Of a DNA stretch of 64,000 nt, positions 10,201 through 18,132 are shown in pieces. Position 1 is the stretch's first letter, and each line of letters begins with the position of its first letter. The notes beneath the pieces are model-generated. The model did not search any database, was not told the origin of the DNA, and saw only the letters and a list, made by a program, of their open reading frames with translations. The stretch is taken from contig NZ_NGUQ01000037.1 of NCBI RefSeq assembly GCF_002179965.1, forward strand, positions 62,001 through 126,000. Reading direction: 5' to 3'. This DNA comes from Pandoraea sp. PE-S2T-3 (GTDB lineage: Bacteria > Pseudomonadota > Gammaproteobacteria > Burkholderiales > Burkholderiaceae). The position numbers and the translations under genes are program-made.

Positions 10201-10759
10201 GCGAGCCCATCGGGAACAGATCGATCAGGCCGCCGCGCACGCAATACTCGCCGGGACGCATCACCTGCGATACATGCTCGTAACCGGCGAGCGTGAACTG
10301 CGACTTCAGCTTCGCTTCGTCAAGCCGTTCGCCTTGCCGGAAGTAGAACGTGTAGGCCGCCATGAAGCTGGCGGGGGCCATGCGGTAGAGCGCGGTCGTG
10401 GCGGGCACGAGCACGATGTCGCAGCGTTTTTCGCCGAGATCGTGCAAGGTGGCCAGCCGTTCCGAGATCAGGTCCTGGTGCGGCGAGAACGTGTCGTACG
10501 GCAGCGTTTCCCAGTCGGGCAGCAGACGCACGCGCGCATCAGGCGCATACCACTTGAGTTCTTGCTGGAGTCGCAGCGCGTCGGTCGCCTGCGCGCAGAC
10601 AACCGCGAGCAGCGGCATGCGCTCCCGATTGGCTGCGAAGTAGCGGGCGATGAGCAGGGCGTCGGACGACGCGTGGGCACCGGCGAAGGCGTAACGCTGT
10701 CCCGCTTTTACGAGCGGCACAGGCACGGTATTACGGGATATGGCGTTAGCGGATGACAT
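7295..10759 (-). CDS. mfd: Transcription-repair coupling factor Mfd
   Basis: About 1154 residues, the usual Mfd size. In order: UvrB-homology region (LVPATTALYRMAPASFMAA), CarD-like RNA-polymerase-interacting domain (LKVGDPVVHSQHGIGRYQGL), superfamily 2 translocase with Walker A GDVGFGKTEVALRAAF, DEEH box in IIDEEHRFGVRQKE, TLTATPIPRTLGMAL and IIETGIDVPTANTI, then the C-terminal regulatory domain. It removes RNA polymerase stalled at lesions and recruits UvrA. I place the start at the ATG at 10759 (MSSANAISRN); an ATG at 10798 adds 13 residues, and neither has a strong Shine-Dalgarno. It is divergent from ispD. Confidence 0.96.
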   Translation of the reverse strand: MSSANAISRNTVPVPLVKAGQRYAFAGAHASSDALLIARYFAANRERMPLLAVVCAQATDALRLQQELKWYAPDARVRLLPDWETLPYDTFSPHQDLISERLATLHDLGEKRCDIVLVPATTALYRMAPASFMAAYTFYFRQGERLDEAKLKSQFTLAGYEHVSQVMRPGEYCVRGGLIDLFPMGSPLPYRLDLFDDTVDSIRAFDPDTQRSLYPVKEVRLLPGREFPFDEPARTAFRGRWREVFEGDPSRSTIYKDMGSGVPSAGIEYYLPLFFEETATLFHYLPPDAQLVFVGDLEGAIQRFWSDTRQRYNFLSHDRERPVLPPEQLFLLDQDFFTFAKPFARLTLAKPGDGSWAIPLPAISVNRRADDPLAALRAYLARTPARVLLCADSAGRRETLLQLLHDNDLRPVPVESLEDFLTSDARFAIGVAPLASGFLLPTEDLAFITENELYEGLARRVGKRRQEQATSVDSMVRDLAELKVGDPVVHSQHGIGRYQGLISMDLGEGETEFLHLDYSGQSKLYVPVSQLHLISRYSGADPDTAPLHSLGSGQWEKARRKAAQQIRDTAAELLNLYARRAARSGYAFELSPRDYEKFADSFGFEETPDQAAAINAVMADMTSGKPMDRLVCGDVGFGKTEVALRAAFIAVLDGKQVALLAPTTLLAEQHAQTFSDRFADWPVRIAELSRFKTTKEVNTSVKAINEGQVDIVIGTHKLLSNDIQFQRLGLVIIDEEHRFGVRQKEALKALRAEVDVLTLTATPIPRTLGMALEGLRDFSVIATAPQKRLAIKTFVRREEDGVIREAMLRELKRGGQVYFLHNEVETIENRKLELEALVPEARIVVAHGQMHERDLERVMRDFVTQRANVLLCTTIIETGIDVPTANTILMHRADKFGLAQLHQLRGRVGRSHHQAYAYLLVHDPKSLTKQAQRRLEAIQQMEELGAGFYLAMHDLEIRGAGEVLGDKQSGEIHEIGFQLYTDMLADAVSALKAGREPDLNAPLAVTTEINLHVPAILPSDYCGDVQERLSLYKRLANGTNADAIDTIQEELVDRFGKLPQQAQALIETHRMRLLAKPLGITKIDASEEAIALQFEPTPAVDPMRIIELVQKHRHIKLAGQDKLRIEAKHPQLTDRVRAIKETLRAISSPGARAA

Positions 10760-10828
10760 AGAAAAGCGTTGCAGAAATGGCAAAGCACGGGGCTGCATGA
10801 AGATGGGGCCCCGTGAAGATCAGCGTCT

Positions 10829-10834
10829 ATTATA
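10829..10834 (-). promoter_or_regulatory. Candidate -10 box for mfd in the mfd/ispD divergent region
   Basis: On the minus strand this reads TATAAT, a perfect sigma-70 -10 hexamer, 30 to 70 bases before the two possible mfd starts. The same A/T-rich patch could serve ispD on the plus strand. No convincing -35 was assigned. Confidence 0.45.
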
Positions 10835-10867
10835 AAATCCCCGCTTTACCCTTACCTGCGTTTTATC

Positions 10868-11590
10868 GTGAGCGACCGACTTTTTGCTGTCATCCCGTGC
10901 GCCGGGGCCGGTGTTCGCGCCGGGGCCGACGTGCCCAAGCAGTACCGGAGCGTGGGCGGACGCGCCATGCTTCACTATGCGCTCGCCGCGTTTGACGCCT
11001 GCTCCGAGTTCGCCCAGACCGTGTTGGTGCTGGCGCCGGACGACAATCACTTCGATGGCCGCCGCTTTGGCCCGCTGCGTTTCGCCGTGCGCCGCTGCGG
11101 CGGGGCGTCGCGTCACGCGTCGGTGCTTGGCGGCCTTCAGGCGCTGACCGAATTCGGCGCGCAGGACAGCGACTGGGTGCTGGTGCACGATGCCGCCCGC
11201 CCGGGCATCACGCCGGCGCTGATCCGCACGCTGGTCGAAGCCCTGCGCGACGACCCCGTCGGCGGCATTCTGGCGCTGCCCGTGGCCGACACGCTCAAGC
11301 GTGAAGCCGCACCGGCGGGTGCCGGCGCACTGGCGGCCGTGGCCGCCACCGAATCGCGCGATGGCCTGTGGCAGGCACAAACGCCGCAGATGTTCCGTCT
11401 CGGCATGCTGCGTCAGGCGCTCGAAGACGCGCTTGCCGCCGGCGCTGAAGTGACTGACGAGGCCAGCGCCATCGAGCGCATGGGGCACGCCCCCAAGCTC
11501 GTGCGTGGCAGTCTGCGTAACTTCAAGGTCACGTATCCCGAAGATTTCGCGCTGGCCGAGGCATTTCTCGGCACGGCTCGCCCGGCATAA
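10868..11590 (+). CDS. ispD: 2-C-methyl-D-erythritol 4-phosphate cytidylyltransferase IspD
   Basis: 240 residues with a GTG start. The CTP-binding loop reads [18 protein letters not shown], and [16 protein letters not shown] holds the conserved metal/substrate acid. [13 protein letters not shown] and [12 protein letters not shown] are typical of IspD. It makes CDP-methylerythritol in the MEP isoprenoid pathway. It lies 30 bases upstream of ispF on the same strand, the common proteobacterial arrangement. The two leftward neighbours are on the other strand, so the promoter must be in the short mfd/ispD gap. Confidence 0.95.
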   Translation: MSDRLFAVIPCAGAGVRAGADVPKQYRSVGGRAMLHYALAAFDACSEFAQTVLVLAPDDNHFDGRRFGPLRFAVRRCGGASRHASVLGGLQALTEFGAQDSDWVLVHDAARPGITPALIRTLVEALRDDPVGGILALPVADTLKREAAPAGAGALAAVAATESRDGLWQAQTPQMFRLGMLRQALEDALAAGAEVTDEASAIERMGHAPKLVRGSLRNFKVTYPEDFALAEAFLGTARPA

Positions 11591-11620
11591 GCCGGGTCTC
11601 CTGCATTTGACGATCCCTTC

Positions 11621-12142
11621 ATGACTGAACAAGCTGTTTCTTCTATTTCGCTCGCCGCCTTGTCCAAACTTCGCATCGGTCAGGGTTACGACGTGCATGC
11701 GCTCGTCCCGGGGCGCCCGCTGGTGATGGGCGGTGTGACCATTCCGTTCGATCGCGGCCTGCTCGGCCACTCGGACGCCGACGTGCTGCTGCACGCAATC
11801 ACCGATGCCGTGCTCGGCGCGGCGGCGCTCGGCGACATTGGCCGTCACTTCCCGGACACAGACCCGACGTTCAAGGGCGCGAACAGCGTCGTGTTGCTGC
11901 AAGAAGCCATGCGCCGGGTGCGTGCGCAGGGCTACGAGATCGTCAACATCGACTGCACGGTGATCGCACAGGCGCCGAAGCTGGCACCGCATATCGCCGC
12001 GATGACGCAGTCGATTGCCGATGCGCTGGGGATTACCGTCGGTCAGGTCAATGTGAAGGCCAAGACCAACGAGAAGCTCGGTTATCTCGGCCGTCAGGAA
12101 GGTATCGAGGCACAGGCGGCGGCGTTGCTGATCGGCGCGTAA
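11621..12142 (+). CDS. ispF: 2-C-methyl-D-erythritol 2,4-cyclodiphosphate synthase IspF
   Basis: 173 residues. [12 protein letters not shown] gives two zinc ligands (Asp and His of DxH), [16 protein letters not shown] the third, and [21 protein letters not shown] the C-terminal signature. It forms the cyclic diphosphate in the MEP pathway, the step after IspE. It carries an N-terminal extension of about 15 residues ([16 protein letters not shown]) before the conserved core, so the true start could be a little downstream. Co-transcribed with ispD and followed by a strong terminator. Confidence 0.95.
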   Translation: MTEQAVSSISLAALSKLRIGQGYDVHALVPGRPLVMGGVTIPFDRGLLGHSDADVLLHAITDAVLGAAALGDIGRHFPDTDPTFKGANSVVLLQEAMRRVRAQGYEIVNIDCTVIAQAPKLAPHIAAMTQSIADALGITVGQVNVKAKTNEKLGYLGRQEGIEAQAAALLIGA

Positions 12143-12181
12143 GGCTTGAGATGTGAGGGGGGGCATGCCCCCTTGCCAATG

Positions 12182-12220
12182 AAAACGGCGCTGCGGGGAT
12201 AAACCCGGCAGCGCCGTTTT
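12182..12220 (+). terminator. Rho-independent terminator after ispF (bidirectional shape)
   Basis: AAAACGGCGCTGC (12182–12194) pairs over 13 bp with GCAGCGCCGTTTT (12208–12220), loop 13 bases, with T's on the 3' side and A's on the 5' side. It lies between convergent ispF and ahpD and can serve both. Confidence 0.85.
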
Positions 12221-12273
12221 GCTTGATGCGTCGTCAGACGAAAGCCTGACGATGACCTTTCGACCTATCGGCT

Positions 12274-12801
12274 TTATGCCGCTTCAGCAGCGATCACTTG
12301 CGCGGCAGCGTTGATGACAGCGGCAATACGGCCGACGTCACGCAGTTGCGCGGTGCTCATGCCTTGTTCGGTGGCGAGCAGGTGATAGTGCGACTTCACG
12401 CAGAAGTGGCACTTGCCGACGATGGACGCGGCCAGCGCGTACATCTCGAAGCGTCGCTGATCCACGCCGCCACGGGTGGCGTAGGCGTTCATGCGCAGTT
12501 GGGCCTTCTCGTTCTTGAGCTCGGCGTTGTCCGCCATCTCAAGATACGGGTACCACGTGTTGTTCATGCCCATGAGCGCGGCAGCGGTCAACGCGCCTTC
12601 CAGCTCTTCCGGGGGCAGCACACCCGATTCACGGATGGCCTTGATCAGCGGCTGGCTCTTCGCGGCAAACGCAGCGGCAAGGGCCACGCCCACGGCATCG
12701 GTGCCTTCCAGCGAGGAACGAGCGATCGTACCGTCGAGGTTCAGGCGGATGTCCTTGGCGTAATCGGGAATCTGCGCCTTAATCGCGTTCAGGAATTCCA
12801 T
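12274..12801 (-). CDS. ahpD: Alkyl hydroperoxide reductase AhpD (carboxymuconolactone decarboxylase family)
   Basis: 175 residues. The redox CxxC is in VGKCHFCVKSHYHLL (Cys131, Cys134) followed by the conserved His, the AhpD signature. MGMNNTWYPYLEMA is also typical. AhpD reduces AhpC and has weak peroxidase activity of its own. It follows ahpC on the same strand after a 59-base gap that contains a terminator-like hairpin, so it is probably expressed by read-through at a lower level. GGAG-like bases precede the ATG. Confidence 0.94.
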   Translation of the reverse strand: MEFLNAIKAQIPDYAKDIRLNLDGTIARSSLEGTDAVGVALAAAFAAKSQPLIKAIRESGVLPPEELEGALTAAALMGMNNTWYPYLEMADNAELKNEKAQLRMNAYATRGGVDQRRFEMYALAASIVGKCHFCVKSHYHLLATEQGMSTAQLRDVGRIAAVINAAAQVIAAEAA

Positions 12802-12825
12802 AAATTTCTCCTATTGCGTTGGGCT

Positions 12826-12848
12826 GAAAAAGCCCGCTCGCGCGGGCT
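12826..12848 (-). terminator. Terminator/attenuator between ahpC and ahpD
   Basis: On the minus strand AAGCCCGC, a 4-base loop, and GCGGGCTT form an 8-bp stem followed directly by T's (complement of the A's at 12826–12830). Placed just after the ahpC stop and before ahpD, it would lower ahpD expression relative to ahpC. Confidence 0.75.
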
Positions 12849-12860
12849 TCGAGGCAAAAC

Positions 12861-13409
12861 TTACAGCGTGTTGCCACCGACCGCACGGTTGCACGGGCAG
12901 AGTTCGTCCGTTTGCAGACCGTCCAGAATACGCAGCACTTCTTCCGGGTTACGGCCGACGTTCAGGTTGTTCACCGAAACGTGCTGGATGACGTTGTGCG
13001 GGTCAACGATGAACGTTGCACGCAGGGCCACGCCAGCTTCCTTGTCACGCACGCCGAGCTGATCGATCAGCGAACCGGTCACATCGCCGAACGAGTAGTG
13101 GTTCAGCTTGTTCAGGTCCTTGTGCTCACGGCGCCATGCCAGCTTCACGAATTCGTTGTCGCTCGAACCGCCGAGCAGCACAGCGTCGCGATCGGCGAAG
13201 TCGCCGTTCAGCTTGCCGAATTCGACGATTTCGGTCGGGCACACGAAGGTGAAGTCCTTCGGGTAGAAGTAAATGATCTTCCACTTGCCCGGGAACGAGG
13301 CTTCGGTGATGGTTTCGAAAGCCGACACGCCGTTTTCTTCGTGGTTGTTGAAACCAGGCTTTGCCGCTTCTACCGAGAACGCTTCGAGTTTGTCGCCGAC
13401 AGTTTTCAT
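12861..13409 (-). CDS. ahpC: Peroxiredoxin AhpC
   Basis: 182 residues. The peroxidatic cysteine is Cys57 in KDFTFVCPTEIVEF; the resolving side is in the C-terminal DELCPCNRAVGGNTL (Cys171/Cys173). NHEENGVSAFETIT and GSLIDQLGVRDKEAGVALRATF match AhpC of the AhpC–AhpD type, which lacks AhpF and uses AhpD as reductant. AAGGAG stands six to eight bases before the ATG. The upstream region has a good -10 box and an OxyR-like inverted repeat. Confidence 0.95.
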   Translation of the reverse strand: MKTVGDKLEAFSVEAAKPGFNNHEENGVSAFETITEASFPGKWKIIYFYPKDFTFVCPTEIVEFGKLNGDFADRDAVLLGGSSDNEFVKLAWRREHKDLNKLNHYSFGDVTGSLIDQLGVRDKEAGVALRATFIVDPHNVIQHVSVNNLNVGRNPEEVLRILDGLQTDELCPCNRAVGGNTL

Positions 13410-13506
13410 CGATTTACTCCTTAATTGATGCGGTTAACGTTGGATGTCTTCAAATACATCGCAACCTGCAACTACCCGGGTTCACGCGATCCCGGGCAAC
13501 TAACGG

Positions 13507-13537
13507 ATTATACGCTATCGAACGATAGACAGCAATA
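13507..13537 (-). promoter_or_regulatory. ahpC promoter with OxyR-like inverted repeat (candidate)
   Basis: On the minus strand a perfect -10 TATAAT (complement of 13507–13512) stands 17 bases from a weak -35 TTGCTG. Between and upstream of them lies CTATCGAACGATAG (13515–13528), an inverted repeat, followed by ATAGACAGCAATAG. ATAG/CTAT half-sites of this kind are what OxyR binds, and a weak -35 fits an activated promoter. No full consensus match was established. Confidence 0.45.
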
Positions 13538-13666
13538 GTTTGTATTTATTGCGGGGATAGTTAAATCAAATCCCGTCGACAGGATTTTGTGAGTGGCCCG
13601 GGGTGAGGGCCATCATGAAGCGATTCGGAACCCCATTCGCGAGGGCCAATTTCCGCACGATACGCC

Positions 13667-15010
13667 TTATTTAGCAAGCGGAAATGACACGATGATTTCA
13701 AGACCGGAGCCGGGGCGCACGTTACTCAGCGTTGCCTGCCCTTTGTAGCGCGACGCGATGCGCTGCACGATGGCCATGCCGAGCCCCGTGCCGTCGGCCT
13801 TGGTGCGGGCGGTGTCTACACGGTAGAACGGACGGAAGACCAGTGCGAGTTGTTCCTCGGGAATGCCGGGGCCGGTATCGCGCACGCGCATCTCGACGCG
13901 CTCACCGAGCACGCGTGTCGTGATGTGGACGTTGGCGATGTCGCTCTCGGCATCGCGTCCGTACTTGCGGGCGTTCTCGATCAGGTTGTTGAGCAGGCGC
14001 TTCAGGTCCGTGCGCTCGGCGAGCACGAAGGCCTCTTCGCCCAGTTCGACGGTGATGTTCAGATCTTCGCGGCCCTCGAAGGCGTGCACCGTTTCGCGCA
14101 CGGTCTCCGAGAGATCGATGGTTTGCAGCACAGTGCGCGAGGCCGGGCGGGCGTAATCGAGGAAGCGGCCGATGATCTCGTCCATCTGTTCGATGTCGCT
14201 GATCATGTCGCGCTTGACCGATTCTTCCGAGGGGCTCATCTCGGTTTCCAGCCGCAGACGTGCCAACGGCGTGCGCAGATCGTGCGAGATGCCCGCGAGC
14301 ATCAACGCCCGGTCGGCTTCCAGCCGCTCGAGCTCCTGCACCATCTGATTGAAGCTGCGGTTCGCCTCGGCGGCCTCACCCATGCCGCGCTCCGGCAAGG
14401 GGTCGGGCCGGTGGCCGCCGCCGATGGCGCGCGCGGCGTGCGCGAGCCTCGCGAATGGCCGGTTCACCAGCGCCGTGATGAAGGCCGCCCCGATCAGCGA
14501 AAGCGCCAGCGCGAACGTGCCCCAACTGAACAACTGCAAACCGGTGGCGGTGTCGATGCGATCTTGTTCGATGGCGACCCAGTAGTCGTCTTCATCGATC
14601 TTGAAGCTGATCCACATCGCGGGGATTTCATTCACCGACGAGGCGATCACCGTGTCGGTGCCGAGCCGGCGCTGCACGTCGCGGGTGATCAGATCGGTCA
14701 CCACGCCGCTGGCTTGCTTCTCGATCTTGTCGGCGGGTTCGCGCGGGTACACGCGAATGCCTTCGTTGCTCTCGAGATCCTGCAAAAGGGCGCGGCGCAG
14801 GTCGGGCTCGGAATAGAGCAGGGCGGTGCGCGTGAGTTTGACGATCGAGACGAGTTGCTGCGCCACGCGTTGCGCGCGCGGTTCGCGCTCGATCACGCGA
14901 AAGCTCTGATACCAGGCGGCCAGACTCACGCCGATCAGCAGGGCAATCAGGAAGAAAGTACGCCAGAACAGACCGCCGAACAGCCCGCGTACCATCCGGA
15001 TCGGATGCAT
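13667..15010 (-). CDS. envZ: Sensor histidine kinase of the EnvZ/RisS type
   Basis: 447 residues. A first membrane helix near residues 15–35, a periplasmic sensor segment, a second helix near 160–180, then a HAMP-like linker. The H-box LAGISHDLRTPLARLRLE holds the phospho-accepting His243; NLIENARKYG (N-box), DTGPGIPEEQL and GTGLGMAIVQRIA form the ATPase domain. It phosphorylates the OmpR-type regulator encoded just upstream on the same strand. By family the signal is osmotic or ionic. The 144-base gap to the regulator gene contains a large hairpin. Confidence 0.92.
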   Translation of the reverse strand: MHPIRMVRGLFGGLFWRTFFLIALLIGVSLAAWYQSFRVIEREPRAQRVAQQLVSIVKLTRTALLYSEPDLRRALLQDLESNEGIRVYPREPADKIEKQASGVVTDLITRDVQRRLGTDTVIASSVNEIPAMWISFKIDEDDYWVAIEQDRIDTATGLQLFSWGTFALALSLIGAAFITALVNRPFARLAHAARAIGGGHRPDPLPERGMGEAAEANRSFNQMVQELERLEADRALMLAGISHDLRTPLARLRLETEMSPSEESVKRDMISDIEQMDEIIGRFLDYARPASRTVLQTIDLSETVRETVHAFEGREDLNITVELGEEAFVLAERTDLKRLLNNLIENARKYGRDAESDIANVHITTRVLGERVEMRVRDTGPGIPEEQLALVFRPFYRVDTARTKADGTGLGMAIVQRIASRYKGQATLSNVRPGSGLEIIVSFPLAK

Positions 15011-15087
15011 GGGGTTGCTCCGTCTAATGCGAAATGCGTGCGTGCACGGTTGCCCGGCCGGCCATCAGTGGCCTGCTCGGATAAGAC

Positions 15088-15125
15088 ACGACGCCGGTGC
15101 GCGAAGAGGTCGCGACCGGCGTCGT
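15088..15125 (-). terminator. Hairpin between ompR and envZ (possible attenuator)
   Basis: ACGACGCCGGT (15088–15098) pairs perfectly with ACCGGCGTCGT (15115–15125), an 11-bp stem with a 16-base loop. On the minus strand it is not followed by a long T run, so partial termination or mRNA protection are both possible. Confidence 0.5.
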
Positions 15126-15154
15126 TTTAATGCGTGAGACGTGAAGCCGAGCGA

Positions 15155-15880
15155 TCACGCGCCGCCGTCCGGGATGAAGACGTAGCCCAGGCCCCAGACC
15201 GTCTGAATAAAACGCGGGCTGCCCGGGTCCGGCTCGATCAGCTTGCGCAGACGCGAGATCTGCACGTCGAGGCTGCGGTCGAAGACTTCGTATTCGCGAC
15301 CGCGTGCCAGCTCCATCAGCTTCTCGCGAGAGAGCGGCTGGCGCGGATGGCGGGCGAACACCTTGAGCACGGAGAACTCGCCGGTGGTCAGTGCAATTTC
15401 CTGACCGTTCTTGGTGAGCGTGCGCGTTGCGAGGTTCAGGGCGAAGTCACCGAACTCGAACGTCTCCATGGTTTCACTGGGCGCACCGGGGAGTTCAGGC
15501 GGGGCCTGACGGCGCAGCACGGCGTGAATGCGGGCGACGAGTTCGCGTGGGTTGAAGGGTTTCGGCAGATAATCGTCCGCACCCATTTCGAGGCCGACGA
15601 TTCGGTCGACATCCTCGCCCTTGGCCGTTAACATGATGATCGGCGTGCGGTCGTTCGCGCCACGCAGACGGCGGCAAATAGAGAGACCGTCTTCACCGGG
15701 GAGCATCAGGTCCAGCACGAGCAGATCGAAACGCTCGCGCACCCAAAGCTTGTTCATGGCCGTGGCATTTTCGGCCACGAAGACATTGAAGCCCTGTTCC
15801 CCGAGGTAACGACGCAGCAAGTCGCGCAAGCGCGGATCGTCGTCGACAACCAGAATTTTGGAAGCGTTTTTATTTTCCAT
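15155..15880 (-). CDS. ompR: Response regulator OmpR/RisA
   Basis: 241 residues. Receiver domain (KILVVDDDPRLRDLLRRYLG, phospho-acceptor Asp57 in LLVLDLMLPGEDG, Lys in YLPKPFNPRELVARI) followed by a winged-helix OmpR-type DNA-binding domain (GEFSVLKVFARHPRQPLSRE ... RSLDVQISRLRKLIEPDPG). The sequence is very like RisA/OmpR of Bordetella and Burkholderia. I use the ATG at 15880 (MENKNASK); the open frame continues upstream but that stretch is not family-like. It heads the operon with the EnvZ-type kinase. Confidence 0.94.
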   Translation of the reverse strand: MENKNASKILVVDDDPRLRDLLRRYLGEQGFNVFVAENATAMNKLWVRERFDLLVLDLMLPGEDGLSICRRLRGANDRTPIIMLTAKGEDVDRIVGLEMGADDYLPKPFNPRELVARIHAVLRRQAPPELPGAPSETMETFEFGDFALNLATRTLTKNGQEIALTTGEFSVLKVFARHPRQPLSREKLMELARGREYEVFDRSLDVQISRLRKLIEPDPGSPRFIQTVWGLGYVFIPDGGA

Positions 15881-16049
15881 GCCACGTATCTTAGCTCGAA
15901 ATGCCGCGAACTGAGGAGGCCGCCAAAGCGGGTTACAAAGGGTTACATAATTTACCCTACGGCTTGTGCGCTGACCATAGGCAGTGGGTACACTTGCACC
16001 CCTGCCAGGGCGAAAACCTGCCGCGTGGCATGAAGGACATACGCAAAAG

Positions 16050-16364
16050 ATGAGATGGGCTGCTGAGTTTTCGCTACTGTTCGGGGGGATCATGCTCTGG
16101 GGACACCTGAGCGTGACGTATGCCCGTCCCGTGCCGCATTTCAGCGCCCAGACGCACGCCGCTCCGAAGGTCGAGCGTGCTTCGCCACAGCAACGCAACG
16201 CGCCAAAGAATTCACCCGCCAACGATTCGAATGCCGAGCGTCGTGCCGACGATCTGCCGAATCCGCCGGCGGGCCGCCGTCCCAACGGCCACATGACCCC
16301 GGAAGACCGGCGCTTGCTTCGTCAGCATATTCAGGATGCGGTGCGCGAGTTGTATAGCCACTGA
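16050..16364 (+). CDS. Small exported or membrane-anchored hypothetical protein
   Basis: 104 residues from the ATG at 16050. The N-terminus MRWAAEFSLLFGGIMLWGHL is a signal peptide or anchor; the rest is hydrophilic, rich in Pro, Asn and Arg, ending RLLRQHIQDAVRELYSH, a probable amphipathic helix. I do not recognise a named family. It is divergent from ompR and followed by a strong terminator-like hairpin at 16446–16475. Confidence 0.6.
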   Translation: MRWAAEFSLLFGGIMLWGHLSVTYARPVPHFSAQTHAAPKVERASPQQRNAPKNSPANDSNAERRADDLPNPPAGRRPNGHMTPEDRRLLRQHIQDAVRELYSH

Positions 16365-16426
16365 TCCGTTTAAAGACGAAGCCCAGCCCCGTTCGCCAAC
16401 GTTGCCCCCTGTGATGCGAGCGCCTC

Positions 16427-18124
16427 ATGAAGCCGAACCGAATCCAGCCAGCCTCGATCGACGCTGGCTTTTTTTGCGCCCGCCGTTGGCCGGGACGTAT
16501 AGCTTCCGAACGGTTCGTTCGGCCCGATAGCGCGGTAATTGCCCGGTCATCTCTCGCCGCAGCGATGGTGGCGGTAGTCGCGCTGACAGCACTACCCGGG
16601 CAGAACGCCGGTGCCAAGCCAGCCATGGCCACGCAGCATGCCTCACACCGCGCAACCCACGCTCCCACCGCTGCCGATCCGGCTCAGCGCACGTTGAGCG
16701 AAAGCGATGCCCGCTATCTCCTTACACGGACCGGTTACGCCCCCGACGCACGTGAGCTGGCCCCGTTTGTCGGCCTGACCCGTGCCGAGGCAGTCGACCG
16801 GTTGCTCGCGCAGACCCGCCGCACGGCGGTGACGCCGGTGCCCGCATGGGTCAACGAGGGGCCGCTCTACGGCGAGGCGGTCAAAAACCTGACCCAAGAG
16901 CAGCGCCGTGCACTCGACCAGCGCCGCAATCTCATGGCGAACCAGTTGGCCGGCTGGTGGGCGCAGGAGATGGCAACCACGCCGTCACCGCTCACCGAGC
17001 GCATGACCATGTTTTGGCATAACCACTTCGTCTCAAGCGACGACAAGGTGCGCGAGCCGGGGGTGCTCTATCGCCAGAACGTATTGCTGCGTGCCAATGC
17101 ACTGGGAAACTTCGGCACCTTGCTGCACAGCGTGTCGAAAGACCCGGCGATGCTGATCTATCTCGATGGGGCAGGCAGCCGCAAGGGACACCCGAACGAG
17201 AACTTCGCACGCGAAGTGATGGAATTGTTCACGCTGGGCGAGGGGCATTACACCGAACTGGACGTGCGCGAAGCGGCAAGGGCCTACACCGGCTGGAGCA
17301 TCGACCGGCCGACGATGACTTACCTCTGGCGGCCGAATTTCCACGATACCGACACCAAGACCGTGCTCGGCCAGACGGGGAGTTTCGACGGCGACCAGAT
17401 GCTCGACATTCTGCTCGCCCGGCCTGAGACCGCGACGTTCGTCACCACCAAGCTGTGGCGCGAGTTCGTTTCGCCGACCCCCGACACCGCACAAGTCACC
17501 CGCGTGGCCGACGTCTTCCGTTCGAGCGGTTATGACATTCGCGCGGCGTTGAAGGCGCTGCTGCTCACCCCCGCATTCTGGGACGCACGAACGCGCGGCA
17601 CGCTGGTCAAATCTCCATCGGAGTTCGTGACGGACACGGTGCGTGAGTTCGACATCGGCTACGACGATCCGGCGATGCTCGCTCAGCAGATGCGGGTACT
17701 GGGGCAGGACTTGTTCCGCCCGCCAAATGTGAAGGGCTGGCCCGGCGGCGACGCGTGGATCGACAGCACGACGCTGCTGGCGCGCAAGCAGTTCGTCGAG
17801 CGCATGTTCCGTGCGACGGAGAACGCCAACGCGGGCGGCCCGGCGATGGCGCCGCAGATGGTGACGGCGCGCCCGGGCGTGCAGCGCACGGCGTTCCAGC
17901 CGCCGTCTTCGATGCCGCGCACGGTGGCCGGCGTTCGGTTCGATCTGGCGCGCTGGCTGCAACCCTATGCATTGGGGCCGGTCAATGTGCCCGAGGCGGG
18001 CACGCGCGACGCCTTGCAGCGGGCGGTACTGCCGTTTGCACCGGCCGCACTGCAAACGGCTAGCGAGAATAGTGCAGCGTATTTGCAGGCGTTGTTGATG
18101 GATCCGGCTTATCAGTTGAAGTGA
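16427..18124 (+). CDS. DUF1800 family exported protein
   Basis: Up to 565 residues. DUF1800 hallmarks: LSESDARYLLTRTGYAPDA, LTERMTMFWHNHFVSSDDKV, NFAREVMELFTLGEGHYTELDV and DLFRPPNVKGWPGG. A hydrophobic stretch (LAAAMVAVVALTALPGQNAG) around residues 43–62 looks like a signal peptide core. The ATG at 16427 gives a long n-region and a terminator-like hairpin inside the first codons; the next in-frame ATG is at 16565. The function of the family is not settled; it is nearly always paired with a DUF1501 protein, as here with eight bases between them. Confidence 0.85.
   Translation: MKPNRIQPASIDAGFFCARRWPGRIASERFVRPDSAVIARSSLAAAMVAVVALTALPGQNAGAKPAMATQHASHRATHAPTAADPAQRTLSESDARYLLTRTGYAPDARELAPFVGLTRAEAVDRLLAQTRRTAVTPVPAWVNEGPLYGEAVKNLTQEQRRALDQRRNLMANQLAGWWAQEMATTPSPLTERMTMFWHNHFVSSDDKVREPGVLYRQNVLLRANALGNFGTLLHSVSKDPAMLIYLDGAGSRKGHPNENFAREVMELFTLGEGHYTELDVREAARAYTGWSIDRPTMTYLWRPNFHDTDTKTVLGQTGSFDGDQMLDILLARPETATFVTTKLWREFVSPTPDTAQVTRVADVFRSSGYDIRAALKALLLTPAFWDARTRGTLVKSPSEFVTDTVREFDIGYDDPAMLAQQMRVLGQDLFRPPNVKGWPGGDAWIDSTTLLARKQFVERMFRATENANAGGPAMAPQMVTARPGVQRTAFQPPSSMPRTVAGVRFDLARWLQPYALGPVNVPEAGTRDALQRAVLPFAPAALQTASENSAAYLQALLMDPAYQLK
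16446..16475 (+). terminator. Strong terminator-like hairpin at the 5' end of the DUF1800 frame
   Basis: AGCCAGC (16446–16452) pairs perfectly with GCTGGCT (16463–16469) and is followed by T's up to 16475. It probably ends the small exported-protein gene that stops at 16364. Its overlap with the first codons of the annotated DUF1800 frame casts doubt on that start. Confidence 0.75.
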
Positions 18125-18132
18125 GGTGTGAC

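Noticed and set aside
8054-10756. Long plus-strand frames opposite mfd
   Set aside because: Shadow frames of mfd with no domain similarity.
12159-12172. GGGGGCATGCCCCC palindrome after ispF
   Set aside because: Has no loop and lies just before a much better terminator; probably not a site on its own.
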